Of a stretch of 10,425 bases of DNA, positions 1-5,828 are shown piece by piece (the first letter of the stretch is position 1; every line of letters begins with the position of its first letter). The DNA comes from Methanolinea sp. UBA473 (GTDB taxonomy: Archaea > Halobacteriota > Methanomicrobia > Methanomicrobiales > Methanospirillaceae): positions 24,138 to 34,562 of the forward strand of contig DAEV01000043.1 in NCBI GenBank assembly GCA_002509495.1. Reading direction: 5' to 3'. The notes below the pieces were generated by a model. The model ran no database searches, was not told the origin of the DNA, and saw only the letters and a program-made list of their open reading frames with translations. The translations under genes and the position numbers were made by a program.

Positions 1-1
1 C

Positions 2-226
2 CGGATCATCATGGACTCAATGACAGGGTCGGAACTGGACGACCCCGGGATCATCGGGAGCTCCCGCGTCCAGAGGATCTCCATGGGGGCCGGGGCCACG
101 CCCGAGGAAGTCCGCGAACTCCTCCGGTACCACAAGATGATGAAGCGGGCGCTGAAAGGAGTCCGCGGCGGTGCCGGCAAGATGAATATGCAGCGGATGA
201 TGAAGAAGTTCGGCGGCGGGATGTAG
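2..226 (+). CDS. srp54: Signal recognition particle 54 kDa protein, C-terminal fragment (gene starts before the window)
   Basis: This is the last ~74 codons of SRP54, the GTPase that binds signal sequences on ribosomes and delivers them to the SRP receptor at the membrane. The frame is open from base 2 to the TAG at 224-226. What remains is the end of the methionine-rich M domain: a serine/glycine stretch with 'GSSR', then 'RISMGAG', 'TPEEVRELLRYHKMMKRALKG', and a Met/Lys-rich tail ending 'MMKKFGGGM'. The pattern of a helix that packs against SRP RNA followed by a Met-rich basic tail is typical of archaeal SRP54. The NG GTPase domain lies upstream of the window. It is followed after 10 nt by trmY. 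An AGGAGGGG run at the stop codon serves as the ribosome-binding site for that gene. Identification is firm, but the fragment alone cannot show whether the whole gene is intact. Confidence 0.9.
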   Translation, partial: RIIMDSMTGSELDDPGIIGSSRVQRISMGAGATPEEVRELLRYHKMMKRALKGVRGGAGKMNMQRMMKKFGGGM

Positions 227-236
227 GAGGGGATCC

Positions 237-818
237 TTGCTTCGCTTTGCGGTGGTGGGCCACCTGGCCCGGACGAGCGGCGATATCAACCTCTCCGACC
301 TGCCGGGAGGAGCCGGAAGGATGGATGTACTCTGCCGCTGCGTCAATTCAGCCTTCTTCCTCTCGCACGAGTTCCGCCGGGACGTGGAGTGCTACCTCAT
401 CCTCTGCGGGGATCCGGACCCCGAAAAAACGGTGCGGTTCTCGGGATCGAAGGTACGGTACCTATCGCCCGATGAACGGAGTGCCGGGTCGCTCATCAAA
501 AAGGCCCTCGCTCTCCCGGCGGGATCGGCCTGGAGGGAGTCCACACCGGGCGTGGAAGTGCGGCGGGGCGGCCTGGATCTCCTCCTGGGAGAATATCCCT
601 TCGCGGTGCTGGACGAGACAGGGATCGATCTGCGAAAGGCAGGGAAACTTCCCGAAGGCTATCTTTTATCGGATCACCAGAACTTCACTCCTGGAGAGGA
701 GGCACTCCTGGCCGGGAGGGAGAAATACTCGGCAGGCCCCCTTTCCCTCCACGCCGACCATACCATCACCCTCGTGCTGAACGAGATCGACAGGAGGAGG
801 GCAGGATGGACCTCTTAG
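237..818 (+). CDS. trmY: tRNA (pseudouridine(54)-N1)-methyltransferase TrmY
   Basis: TrmY is a SPOUT-class methyltransferase that uses S-adenosylmethionine to methylate N1 of pseudouridine 54 in the T-loop of archaeal tRNAs, giving m1-pseudouridine (the archaeal counterpart of bacterial ribothymidine). The 193-residue length fits the family. The N-terminus 'FAVVGHLARTSGDINLSDLPG' (residues 4-24) and the C-terminal knot segments 'LSDHQNFTPGEE' (144-155) and 'SAGPLSLHADHTI' (165-177) match TrmY. The start is a TTG at 237, preceded by GGAGGGG about 5 nt upstream. The first in-frame ATG (codon 29) would remove the conserved FAVVGH strand, so TTG is chosen. The 3' end overlaps pus10 by 13 nt. That suggests translational coupling with the enzyme that makes its substrate nucleotide. 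Function is from family knowledge; the identification is strong. Confidence 0.92.
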   Translation: MLRFAVVGHLARTSGDINLSDLPGGAGRMDVLCRCVNSAFFLSHEFRRDVECYLILCGDPDPEKTVRFSGSKVRYLSPDERSAGSLIKKALALPAGSAWRESTPGVEVRRGGLDLLLGEYPFAVLDETGIDLRKAGKLPEGYLLSDHQNFTPGEEALLAGREKYSAGPLSLHADHTITLVLNEIDRRRAGWTS

Positions 819-2044
819 AACAGGTGAAAGGCATCCTTGCTTACGGGGAGATCTGCGACCACTGCCTCGGGCGGTTCTTTGGCAAGGCATCGTTCGGGCT
901 GACCAATGATGAGAGAGGCAGGGCGCTCCGGATCTCGTCCTCGCTCCAGCAGAACACGCCTTTCTCATCCAATTCCGGCAACTGCTGGATCTGCGGAGAT
1001 CTCTTTGCTCATATCGACGAATGGGCCGGGCGGGTTGCCCTGGCCATGGAAGGGATCGAGTTCGAACGGTTCGTGATCGGGACAAGGGTCCCTCCTCTCA
1101 TGGCGGAGAGCGAGGAGGTGGTCTGGAGTGACCTCTCCCTGCAGCAGGCCGAACCTCTCAAGTCCGAGATGAACCGCGAGGTGGGGAAAGCGGTGGCATC
1201 CAGGACCGGGAAGACACCGGATCCTGCACATCCCGAGGTGGTGGCCCTTCTTGACCTGGCCGGCGAGAGGGTTGAAATCGGGATCAACCCGGTCTTCTTC
1301 TATGGCAGGTACTGCAAGTTCGAGCGGGGCATCCCCCAGACGCACTGGTATTGCCGCGCCTGTCAGGGGAAAGGATGCGAGCGTTGCGGCTTTACCGGAA
1401 AACAGTACCAGGATTCGGTCGAGGAACTGATGGGACGACCGGCAATCCGGCTTTTTTCCGCCGGGAACGCAGTACTGCATGGTTCCGGCAGGGAGGATAT
1501 CGATGCACGGATGGTAGGCACAGGCAGGCCGTTTGTCATGGAGATGGTCTCCCCCCGGGTGCGGTCGATAGACCTCCGCCTGCTCGAGGAAACGATCAAC
1601 CGGGAAGCGGAGGGCCGGATCTCCGTCTCGCTCGAGCGCTGGAGCAACCGGGACGAGGTGGAAATTATTAAATCGGCCAAAGGGTATAAAAGATACAGGA
1701 TCCTGGTCGAAGTTGACGGCTCATTCTCAAAGAATGAGCTCCAATCCGCAATCGAATCCTTAAAAGGGGTGAAAGTGCAGCAGCGCACCCCGGAAAGGGT
1801 CGCTCATCGAAGGGCAGACCTGGTTCGGGAGCGCCGGGTCCTGGATATCGGGTACAAGGGTGAGGAAGGCGGACAGGTGATCCTCGAAATCACCGGGGAA
1901 GCCGGCCTCTATATCAAGGAGCTGATATCCGGGGATCAGGGCAGGACCCGCCCCAGCCTTGCAGGTCTCCTGGGGAGACCCGCAAGGGTAACCAGCCTCG
2001 ATGTGGTGCAGGTGGAAGGAGAAGATAATCATGGCACATCATAA
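806..2044 (+). CDS. pus10: tRNA pseudouridine synthase Pus10 (positions 54 and 55)
   Basis: Archaeal Pus10 isomerises U54 and U55 in the T-loop of tRNA to pseudouridine. The 412-residue protein has the family layout. An N-terminal cysteine module has pairs C17/C20 ('CDHCLGRFFG') and C60/C63 ('CWICGD') and probably binds zinc; the THUMP-type RNA-binding region follows. The C-terminal catalytic domain holds 'GSGREDIDARMVGTGRPF'. By analogy with the TruA-type GRTD motif, the nucleophilic aspartate is expected to be D231, with D233 two residues on. A second Cys cluster, C183/C186/C191/C194 in 'YCRACQGKGCERCGFTGKQY', precedes the catalytic motif. The ATG at 806 has GGAGGAGG at 793-800. The gene starts inside the end of trmY, and its last 14 nt overlap the start of rpl21e. 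The product supplies the pseudouridine 54 that TrmY methylates. Confidence 0.95.
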   Translation: MDLLEQVKGILAYGEICDHCLGRFFGKASFGLTNDERGRALRISSSLQQNTPFSSNSGNCWICGDLFAHIDEWAGRVALAMEGIEFERFVIGTRVPPLMAESEEVVWSDLSLQQAEPLKSEMNREVGKAVASRTGKTPDPAHPEVVALLDLAGERVEIGINPVFFYGRYCKFERGIPQTHWYCRACQGKGCERCGFTGKQYQDSVEELMGRPAIRLFSAGNAVLHGSGREDIDARMVGTGRPFVMEMVSPRVRSIDLRLLEETINREAEGRISVSLERWSNRDEVEIIKSAKGYKRYRILVEVDGSFSKNELQSAIESLKGVKVQQRTPERVAHRRADLVRERRVLDIGYKGEEGGQVILEITGEAGLYIKELISGDQGRTRPSLAGLLGRPARVTSLDVVQVEGEDNHGTS

Positions 2045-2321
2045 CGGCCCACGCAAAAAGACGAGATACAAATTCAAGAAAGATCTGCGCAGGCGCGGAA
2101 TTGTTCCGGTGACCTCGCTCATTCAGAAGTTCGACCTCGGCCAGAAGGTGCATGTGGTCTGCGAACCGAGCACCCAGAAGGGAATGCCCCACCCCCGTTT
2201 CCACGGCAAGACTGGAACAGTGATCGGGCAGAGGGGCAAGGCCTGGTTGCTCTCCATCAGGGATGGGGATATCGAGAAGACAGTGATCGCCAGACCGCAA
2301 CATCTAAAAGCACAAAGGTAA
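2031..2321 (+). CDS. rpl21e: Large-subunit ribosomal protein eL21 (L21e)
   Basis: This is a 96-residue archaeal/eukaryotic-type ribosomal protein of the 50S subunit. It is recognisable by the basic N-terminus 'MAHHNGPRKKTRYKFKKDLR' and by the SH3-like barrel segments 'FDLGQKVHVVCEPSTQKGMP' and 'PRFHGKTGTVIGQRGKAWLL'. The length matches the family (about 95-100 residues). The frame is open upstream of this point, but the ATG at 2031 is preceded by GGAAGGAG (2014-2021) at proper spacing and gives the family N-terminus, so the longer reading is rejected. The first 14 nt overlap the 3' end of pus10. After the TAA a 29-nt gap leads to rpoF, an arrangement seen in many Euryarchaeota. Identification is secure. 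Confidence 0.96.
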   Translation: MAHHNGPRKKTRYKFKKDLRRRGIVPVTSLIQKFDLGQKVHVVCEPSTQKGMPHPRFHGKTGTVIGQRGKAWLLSIRDGDIEKTVIARPQHLKAQR

Positions 2322-2350
2322 ATCTCAACAAGAGCGACGAGAGGATTGGC

Positions 2351-2701
2351 ATGAAGGTAAAGGGCATCATTAGCGAAGAGAAGATTACTCTTCCCGAGCT
2401 CCGGGAGATCCTGATGAAAGTGGAGTCGGAGCGGATCGAGGCAGAGAAGGAGATGTCATACGAGCTTCGCAAGAGCATAGAACATGCCAACCAGCTCTCA
2501 AAAACCTCGGCGGAGAAGTCCCGGCTTCTCGTCACCGAACTGCTGAAACTGGAGAAGATGAAGCCGGACATCGCCTTCCGCATCGCCAATACCATGCCGC
2601 GCACAAGGGACGAACTCCGGGCAGTATATGCCAAGGAGAAGTTCACCATGAGCGGAGAAGACCTCGATATTATCATCGAGCTCGTCAAGACTCATTTTTA
2701 G
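2351..2701 (+). CDS. rpoF: DNA-directed RNA polymerase subunit F (Rpo4, Rpb4 homologue)
   Basis: RpoF forms, with RpoE (Rpo7), the stalk of the archaeal RNA polymerase, which helps promoter opening and binds nascent RNA. The 116-residue length is right for the family. The N-terminal segment 'KGIISEEKITLPELREIL' contacts Rpo7. A long charged helix (about residues 25-60) follows. The C-terminal helical domain has 'MKPDIAFRIANTMPRTRDEL' and ends near 'EDLDIIIELVKTHF', as in Rpb4 homologues. The ATG at 2351 has GAGAGG 6-11 nt upstream. The gene sits 29 nt after rpl21e and 9 nt before the DUF655 gene, so it is most likely transcribed with them. No odd residues were noticed. Confidence 0.94.
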   Translation: MKVKGIISEEKITLPELREILMKVESERIEAEKEMSYELRKSIEHANQLSKTSAEKSRLLVTELLKLEKMKPDIAFRIANTMPRTRDELRAVYAKEKFTMSGEDLDIIIELVKTHF

Positions 2702-2710
2702 GGGTGGCGT

Positions 2711-3271
2711 ATGAAGACGGAGAAGAAAGAGGTTAACGCGATAGTACTGGATGTCCTCCTCAAGGGGCACCCGGACGATCCGAGGCCGATCTTCAAGCGG
2801 GAACCGTTGATCCAGGCGGTGGGGGTAGCCCAGTTCAAGCTTCTGGAACTGATCCCCAAGTCAAAGGAGATCCAGCTCCACGAGAACGTTTACATCGGGG
2901 ATGGTGAGAGGGATAAGATCGAGCGGGTAAAACGGAGGATCAGTTTCGAAGACCTGACCCAGACGGCGAAGCTCGAACTTCCTTACGCAGTGGAGCGGAT
3001 CGTGAAGGACAAGGAGCCGGAATTTGTACAGTTCTTCAACAGGTCCATATCCATCTCCCCCAAGCTTCACATGCTCCACCTGCTGCCGGGGATCGGGAAA
3101 AAACTGATGTGGGAGATCCTTAGCGAACGTGAAAAGAAACCCTTCGAGACATTCGGAGAAATCTCCCAGCGGATCAAGAGTATTCCCCACCCCGAAAAGA
3201 TGATAGTAAGCAGGGTTCTCGAAGAGTTGCAGGACTCCAACGTCAAGTACCATCTCTTCACATCCCGATGA
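2711..3271 (+). CDS. DUF655 family protein (OB-like domain plus helix-hairpin-helix), function unknown
   Basis: This 186-residue protein belongs to the archaeal DUF655 family, which usually lies between rpoF and the 16S rRNA dimethyltransferase gene, exactly as here. The N-terminal half (about residues 8-75) is rich in beta strands and contains 'AIVLDVLLKGHPDDPRPIF' and 'VYIGDGERDKIERVKRRI', consistent with an OB-like nucleic-acid-binding fold. The C-terminal half carries a helix-hairpin-helix with 'LHLLPGIGKKLMWEIL' (residues 122-137), a module that contacts the nucleic acid backbone. It ends with 'VKYHLFTSR'. The ATG at 2711 follows a GGGGTGG run. Its TGA overlaps the rsmA ATG (ATGA). The conserved neighbourhood suggests an RNA-related role in transcription or ribosome biogenesis. 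That role is inference; no catalytic motif is visible. Confidence 0.88.
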   Translation: MKTEKKEVNAIVLDVLLKGHPDDPRPIFKREPLIQAVGVAQFKLLELIPKSKEIQLHENVYIGDGERDKIERVKRRISFEDLTQTAKLELPYAVERIVKDKEPEFVQFFNRSISISPKLHMLHLLPGIGKKLMWEILSEREKKPFETFGEISQRIKSIPHPEKMIVSRVLEELQDSNVKYHLFTSR

Positions 3272-4038
3272 GTGCCCCTCTTGATCAGCACTTCCTGGTG
3301 GATCGGAACGCCGTCGAGCGGATCTGCCGGTCAATCGATCTTTCAGGTCGTTTGGTGCTGGAGATCGGTCCCGGGCGCGGGGCGCTCACACGCGGTCTCC
3401 TCGAGTCCGGTGCCCGGGTATTCGCGGTGGAGATCGACCGCGAGTTGATAGAACTGCTGTCATGCGAATTTTCACGGGAGATCTCAGAGGGGAGACTCAG
3501 AGTACTCCACGGGGATGCGGTTCGTTGCACGTTGCCGCCCTTCGAAGTTGCGGTCTCCAACCTCCCTTACTCCGCCTCTTCCAAGATCACGTTCCGTCTC
3601 CTGGAGACCGGGTTTCAGGAAGCGGTGCTCATGTACCAGAGCGAGTTTGCGAAGAGGATGGCCGCACCCCCCGGGACTCCGGAATGCGGCCGTCTCTCCA
3701 TCATGGTACAGACATACTGCAGCGTGCAGCGCCTGTTTGATCTTCCTCCCCGCTGCTTTTCCCCTCCGCCGAAGGTTCATTCCACGGTAGTACGGATCGT
3801 CCCCAGGGGACCCCTCTTCCCGATTGCAGACAGGGACCTCTACTCGTGCGTGGTCCGCGCTCTGTTTTCCCATCGCAGGAAAACAGTGCGGAACGGGCTC
3901 CGAAGCGCCGGGGGGATGCTCCCCCAGGGTGCGGCCGAAAGGATGCTCGCCGCTCTTCCGGAGGAGATCCTCTCCTCCCGGCCGGAAGCCCTCTACCTGG
4001 AGGACTTTGCCACCATTACGAATGCAGGCTGCTCATGA
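3268..4038 (+). CDS. rsmA: 16S rRNA (adenine-N6,N6)-dimethyltransferase RsmA (KsgA/Dim1)
   Basis: RsmA/KsgA/Dim1 dimethylates two adjacent adenines in the 3'-terminal helix (helix 45) of 16S rRNA, a late step in small-subunit assembly. The 256-residue protein shows the N-terminal 'QHFLVD' (7-12), the S-adenosylmethionine-binding motif 'LEIGPGRGALT' (31-41), the acidic 'VEID' (54-57), 'GDAV' (82-85) and the catalytic 'NLPYSASSKI' (98-107). The NLPY motif marks adenine-N6 methyltransferases of this family. The C-terminal part includes 'PPRCFSPPPKVHSTVVRI', typical of KsgA/Dim1, and 'LFSHRRKTVRNGL'. Length and motif order are normal. The start ATG shares its bases with the stop of the DUF655 gene (ATGA), and the stop overlaps the start of the next gene in the same way. 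This indicates tightly coupled translation. Confidence 0.95.
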   Translation: MSAPLDQHFLVDRNAVERICRSIDLSGRLVLEIGPGRGALTRGLLESGARVFAVEIDRELIELLSCEFSREISEGRLRVLHGDAVRCTLPPFEVAVSNLPYSASSKITFRLLETGFQEAVLMYQSEFAKRMAAPPGTPECGRLSIMVQTYCSVQRLFDLPPRCFSPPPKVHSTVVRIVPRGPLFPIADRDLYSCVVRALFSHRRKTVRNGLRSAGGMLPQGAAERMLAALPEEILSSRPEALYLEDFATITNAGCS

Positions 4039-4586
4039 CCCATCCGCAGGTATATCAGCCTGAGGCAGATACCTATCTCCTCCTCGAGGCGGTGCTCTCC
4101 GAGATTGTGCCGGGGGAGAGGATCCTCGAAGTCGGGACCGGAAGCGGGTATATCGCATCCCGGATCTGCGGAAATGCAATGGTGCTTGCCACGGATATCA
4201 ACCCTCATGCCATGCGGGAAGCAAGGGAGTCTGGGCTCGAGGTGGCGAGGGCGGACCTCCTGGAGGGGATACGCGGCCCGTTCGACCTGGTGATCTTCAA
4301 TCCCCCTTATCTTCCCACGAAGGAGGAGGAACGGATAGAAGACTGGCTTGAGCACGCACTGGATGGCGGGAAGAATGGGCGGGCCGTGATCTCCCGGTTT
4401 GCCGGGCAGGTCCGGAGAGTACTTGCACCCGGGGGCAGAGTGCTCATCCTCGTTTCATCCCTGACAGGGATCGCCGAAGTAATCGCACTTTTCAGGGAAT
4501 CGGGCTTCCATGTCCGGATCATCGCATCCAGGGATGTGTTCGGGGAGGATCTTCTTGTGATCAGGTGCCAGACAGGAGGTTCCTGA
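4035..4586 (+). CDS. HemK2/Mtq2-type protein glutamine N5-methyltransferase, likely acting on release factor aRF1
   Basis: This 183-residue class I methyltransferase lacks the N-terminal helical domain of bacterial PrmC, so it is the short archaeal/eukaryotic HemK2 (Mtq2) form. It carries 'VYQPEADTYLLLEAV' near the N-terminus (6-20), the S-adenosylmethionine motif 'LEVGTGSGYI' (31-40), 'ATDINPHAM' (52-60) and the catalytic 'NPPY' (89-92) typical of glutamine or amide-N methylation. Family knowledge says such enzymes methylate the Gln of the GGQ motif in the class I release factor, usually with a Trm112-type partner protein. No Trm112 gene is visible here. The ATG at 4035 overlaps the rsmA stop; the open frame upstream runs through rsmA and is not coding. 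It is the last gene of the + strand operon. The substrate assignment is inference from the family. Confidence 0.88.
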   Translation: MTHPQVYQPEADTYLLLEAVLSEIVPGERILEVGTGSGYIASRICGNAMVLATDINPHAMREARESGLEVARADLLEGIRGPFDLVIFNPPYLPTKEEERIEDWLEHALDGGKNGRAVISRFAGQVRRVLAPGGRVLILVSSLTGIAEVIALFRESGFHVRIIASRDVFGEDLLVIRCQTGGS

Positions 4587-4713
4587 AGGAAAAAGTGAGA
4601 TATGCCGGGTCTGAACACGACAGAGAAAAATAAGCACACCGCGATGGTGCAGGCATAAAAAAAGGTGGCAGAGCCTTGGCTATATTCCGCAGGTCAACCT
4701 GTGCCAGGTCAGG
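4587..4713. other. Convergent intergenic region between the translation operon and the small exported-protein genes
   Basis: This 127-nt stretch separates the + strand operon from the convergent - strand gene at 4714-5025. No credible ORF was found. On the + strand there is no clear T-rich terminator, although a weak dyad CACC (4637-4640) / GGTG (4646-4649) is present. A run of seven A's (4657-4663) reads as T7 on the - strand and is annotated separately. Confidence 0.5.
4657..4663 (-). terminator. T7 tract, candidate archaeal terminator for the exported-protein gene at 4714-5025
   Basis: Archaeal termination relies mainly on short T-rich tracts on the coding strand. The - strand reads seven T's here, about 50 nt past the stop codon of the - strand gene. 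No strong hairpin adjoins it. Assignment rests on position and the T tract only. Confidence 0.45.
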
Positions 4714-5025
4714 TTAAACCCATTCGTCAAGGTTCAGGTCCCTGTTGAAGATCAACGACCCGGGTTCGGGGATCGGGTGATCCAGGGGGGTGGGTGGCGG
4801 GGTCAGGTTAAGGCTTTTTACGGCGGGGAAGAAGGAGCGCATCTCCAGAAGGTTTGAGGCTCCGGACCCATAGTTCTTCATGTACTGCTGGACGCCGGTG
4901 GAAGGTCTGGTGGTGAACGCCGAAGCCGGGAGGATTTTGGCTGCCACAGGGGTGACCAGGAGGAGAACGATCAGGATCAACCCGCAGAGGGCCAGGGTCT
5001 TTGTACGAAGGGTGTGTTCGTGCAT
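4714..5025 (-). CDS. Small exported or membrane-anchored protein of unknown family (tandem paralog A)
   Basis: I do not recognise this 103-residue protein. It begins with a short basic segment and a strongly hydrophobic stretch (about residues 11-28, 'LALCGLILIVLLLVTPVAA'). This is a signal peptide or membrane anchor with a possible cleavage site after 'VAA' (27-29). The mature part has 'LPASAF', 'GVQQYMKNYGSGAS' (44-57), a proline-rich stretch 'TPPPTPLDHPIPEPG' (75-89) and a C-terminal 'FNRDLNLDEW'. It is clearly paralogous to the gene at 5213-5551: 35 of the first 60 residues are identical without gaps. The ATG at 5025 has GGAGTG about 7 nt upstream. An earlier in-frame ATG at 5070 would add 15 residues, but it breaks the match with the paralog's start. 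A TATA box at 5083-5090 gives the gene its own promoter. Confidence 0.72.
   Translation of the reverse strand: MHEHTLRTKTLALCGLILIVLLLVTPVAAKILPASAFTTRPSTGVQQYMKNYGSGASNLLEMRSFFPAVKSLNLTPPPTPLDHPIPEPGSLIFNRDLNLDEWV
4931..5000. repeat. 70-bp repeat copy 1, the signal-peptide-coding part of the tandem paralogs
   Basis: This segment matches 5457-5526 at about 60 of 70 positions by hand count, in the same orientation. It encodes the hydrophobic segment and its flanks in paralog A. Identity falls outside this block. That pattern fits a duplication in which the leader is most conserved. Confidence 0.7.
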
Positions 5026-5082
5026 GGTTTCACTCCACTCTATGGCATTTCTTTCCCCATCCTCATTCAATATGTTTTGGGG

Positions 5083-5090
5083 TTTATAAG
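5083..5090 (-). promoter_or_regulatory. TATA box of exported-protein gene paralog A
   Basis: The - strand reads CTTATAAA, close to the archaeal TATA-box consensus. It lies 58-65 nt upstream of the ATG at 5025. Transcription starting about 25 nt downstream would leave a leader of roughly 35 nt containing the GGAGTG ribosome-binding site. The surrounding DNA is AT-rich compared with the genes. No experimental support is available from sequence alone. Confidence 0.6.
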
Positions 5091-5172
5091 AGAAATCCGG
5101 ATGGATAAAGCGCAGGGAAAAATATGCCTGACCGGAAATTTCCCCCGGTTCAGGATTTATCAGGTCCTATAG

Positions 5173-5203
5173 AAAAAATGGAGGATTCAGTGATTGATTC
5201 ACT
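5173..5203 (-). terminator. Candidate terminator of exported-protein gene paralog B (small stem followed by T6)
   Basis: On the - strand, 10 nt past the stop codon at 5213-5215, comes an inverted repeat AGTGA / TCACT (5189-5193 and 5199-5203) with a 5-nt loop. It is followed about 10 nt later by T6 (A's at 5173-5178 on the + strand). The stem is short, so the T tract is the stronger evidence. Confidence 0.45.
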
Positions 5204-5212
5204 CAGCAGCCG

Positions 5213-5551
5213 CTACACCCCGCAGCCGCCGCTCTGGGGGTTGAAGAATGCATTCCAGGCATCGTTGTTGAATACCTGGTTAAAGGCAAATTCTCCAGGG
5301 ACGGGCATAGGGTGTTCCGGCGGATCCGCAAGGTCCAGGCCGTTGATGACAGGAAGGTAAGAAAGCTTTTCCTGGATGCTGGAGGCTCCACCCCCGAAAT
5401 TTTTCATGTAGTCCTGGATTCCATTGGTGCTCTTCTTGGCAAATGCCGAAGAAGGGAGGGTTTTGGCTGCCACAGGGGCGACCAGGAGGAGAACAACAAG
5501 GATCAATCCGCAGATTGCCAGGGCTTTTTTATTCATGGTGGGCGTGTTCAT
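5213..5551 (-). CDS. Small exported or membrane-anchored protein of unknown family (tandem paralog B)
   Basis: Unrecognised 112-residue protein and paralog of the gene at 4714-5025. The hydrophobic leader is 'LAICGLILVVLLLVAPVAA' (11-29). The mature part keeps 'LPSSAF', 'GIQDYMKNFGGGAS' (44-57), a Pro-rich 'DPPEHPMPVPG' (76-86) and 'FNQVFNNDAW', and then extends by 12 residues to 'NPQSGGCGV', with one cysteine. Starting at the ATG at 5551 puts the leader and 'AAK' at exactly the same residue numbers as in paralog A, which supports this start over the ATG at 5536. The frame is open upstream to 5929 but is not coding there, because other genes use that DNA. GAGTGG lies 5 nt upstream of the ATG. 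The context downstream of an ECF transporter and a small Cys protein is suggestive, but no function can be assigned. Confidence 0.75.
   Translation of the reverse strand: MNTPTMNKKALAICGLILVVLLLVAPVAAKTLPSSAFAKKSTNGIQDYMKNFGGGASSIQEKLSYLPVINGLDLADPPEHPMPVPGEFAFNQVFNNDAWNAFFNPQSGGCGV
5457..5526. repeat. 70-bp repeat copy 2, the signal-peptide-coding part of the tandem paralogs
   Basis: This is the counterpart of 4931-5000. It encodes the hydrophobic leader of paralog B. Most of the ten or so mismatches are compatible with conservative change in the leader, so selection on the protein is likely. Confidence 0.7.
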
Positions 5552-5636
5552 GATTCCACTCGTTACTATGGAATTCCACCTCCACGCCCAAAAAGGTTCG
5601 GACTCCTTCGGGCGGGTCCGGAAGGGTGGAAACCTC

Positions 5637-5771
5637 TTATCTGGGTCGGAATGTTCGGGAAGGACAGCGTTCCGCATCCCTGTCCGGGGGTGCAGGTCCG
5701 TTGATCCTGCACTCCCCCTCTCCGCCCTTCTTGGCGGTCTGGTAGAGGAAGCAGTCGGCGCAGGTTGGCAT
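5637..5771 (-). CDS. 44-residue four-cysteine protein, probable small metal-binding protein
   Basis: This short ORF encodes 44 residues with four cysteines (C4, C7, C21, C36). 'MPTCADCFLYQ' opens with a CxxC pair, and 'GECRINGPAPPDRDAERCP' gives the other two, before 'FRPR' and the stop. The spacing CxxC-x13-C-x14-C and the conserved-looking 'GP.PPDRDAERCP' resemble small zinc- or Fe-S-binding proteins seen in methanogens. I recall that resemblance from family knowledge and cannot check it here. The only possible start is the ATG at 5771; the frame upstream has no ATG, GTG or TTG before a stop near 5832. No strong ribosome-binding site is visible. It begins 57 nt after the ecfT stop on the same strand, so it may be read with the ECF operon. 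Its unusually ordered cysteines and clean placement between genes argue for a real gene. Confidence 0.6.
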   Translation of the reverse strand: MPTCADCFLYQTAKKGGEGECRINGPAPPDRDAERCPSRTFRPR

Positions 5772-5828
5772 GCGGAAAAGATTGGAACTGCCGGGGATAA
5801 GGTTTCCCCTGGTGTCGGGGCTCCGGCG

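Noticed and set aside
3846..4034. Upstream extension of the HemK2-type gene to 246 residues
   Set aside because: The added part is translated from rsmA DNA in another frame. The ATG at 4035 overlaps the rsmA stop and gives the short HemK2 N-terminus 'VYQPEADTYLL'.
5124..5360. 78-codon + strand ORF between the exported paralogs
   Set aside because: It overlaps paralog B antisense, has no family resemblance, and no ribosome-binding site was seen. Its length is expected by chance in GC-rich DNA.
5793..5809. GGGGA/TCCCC inverted repeat between ecfT and the four-cysteine gene
   Set aside because: It is only a 5-bp stem, with no adjacent T tract on the - strand. That is too weak to call a terminator or processing site.
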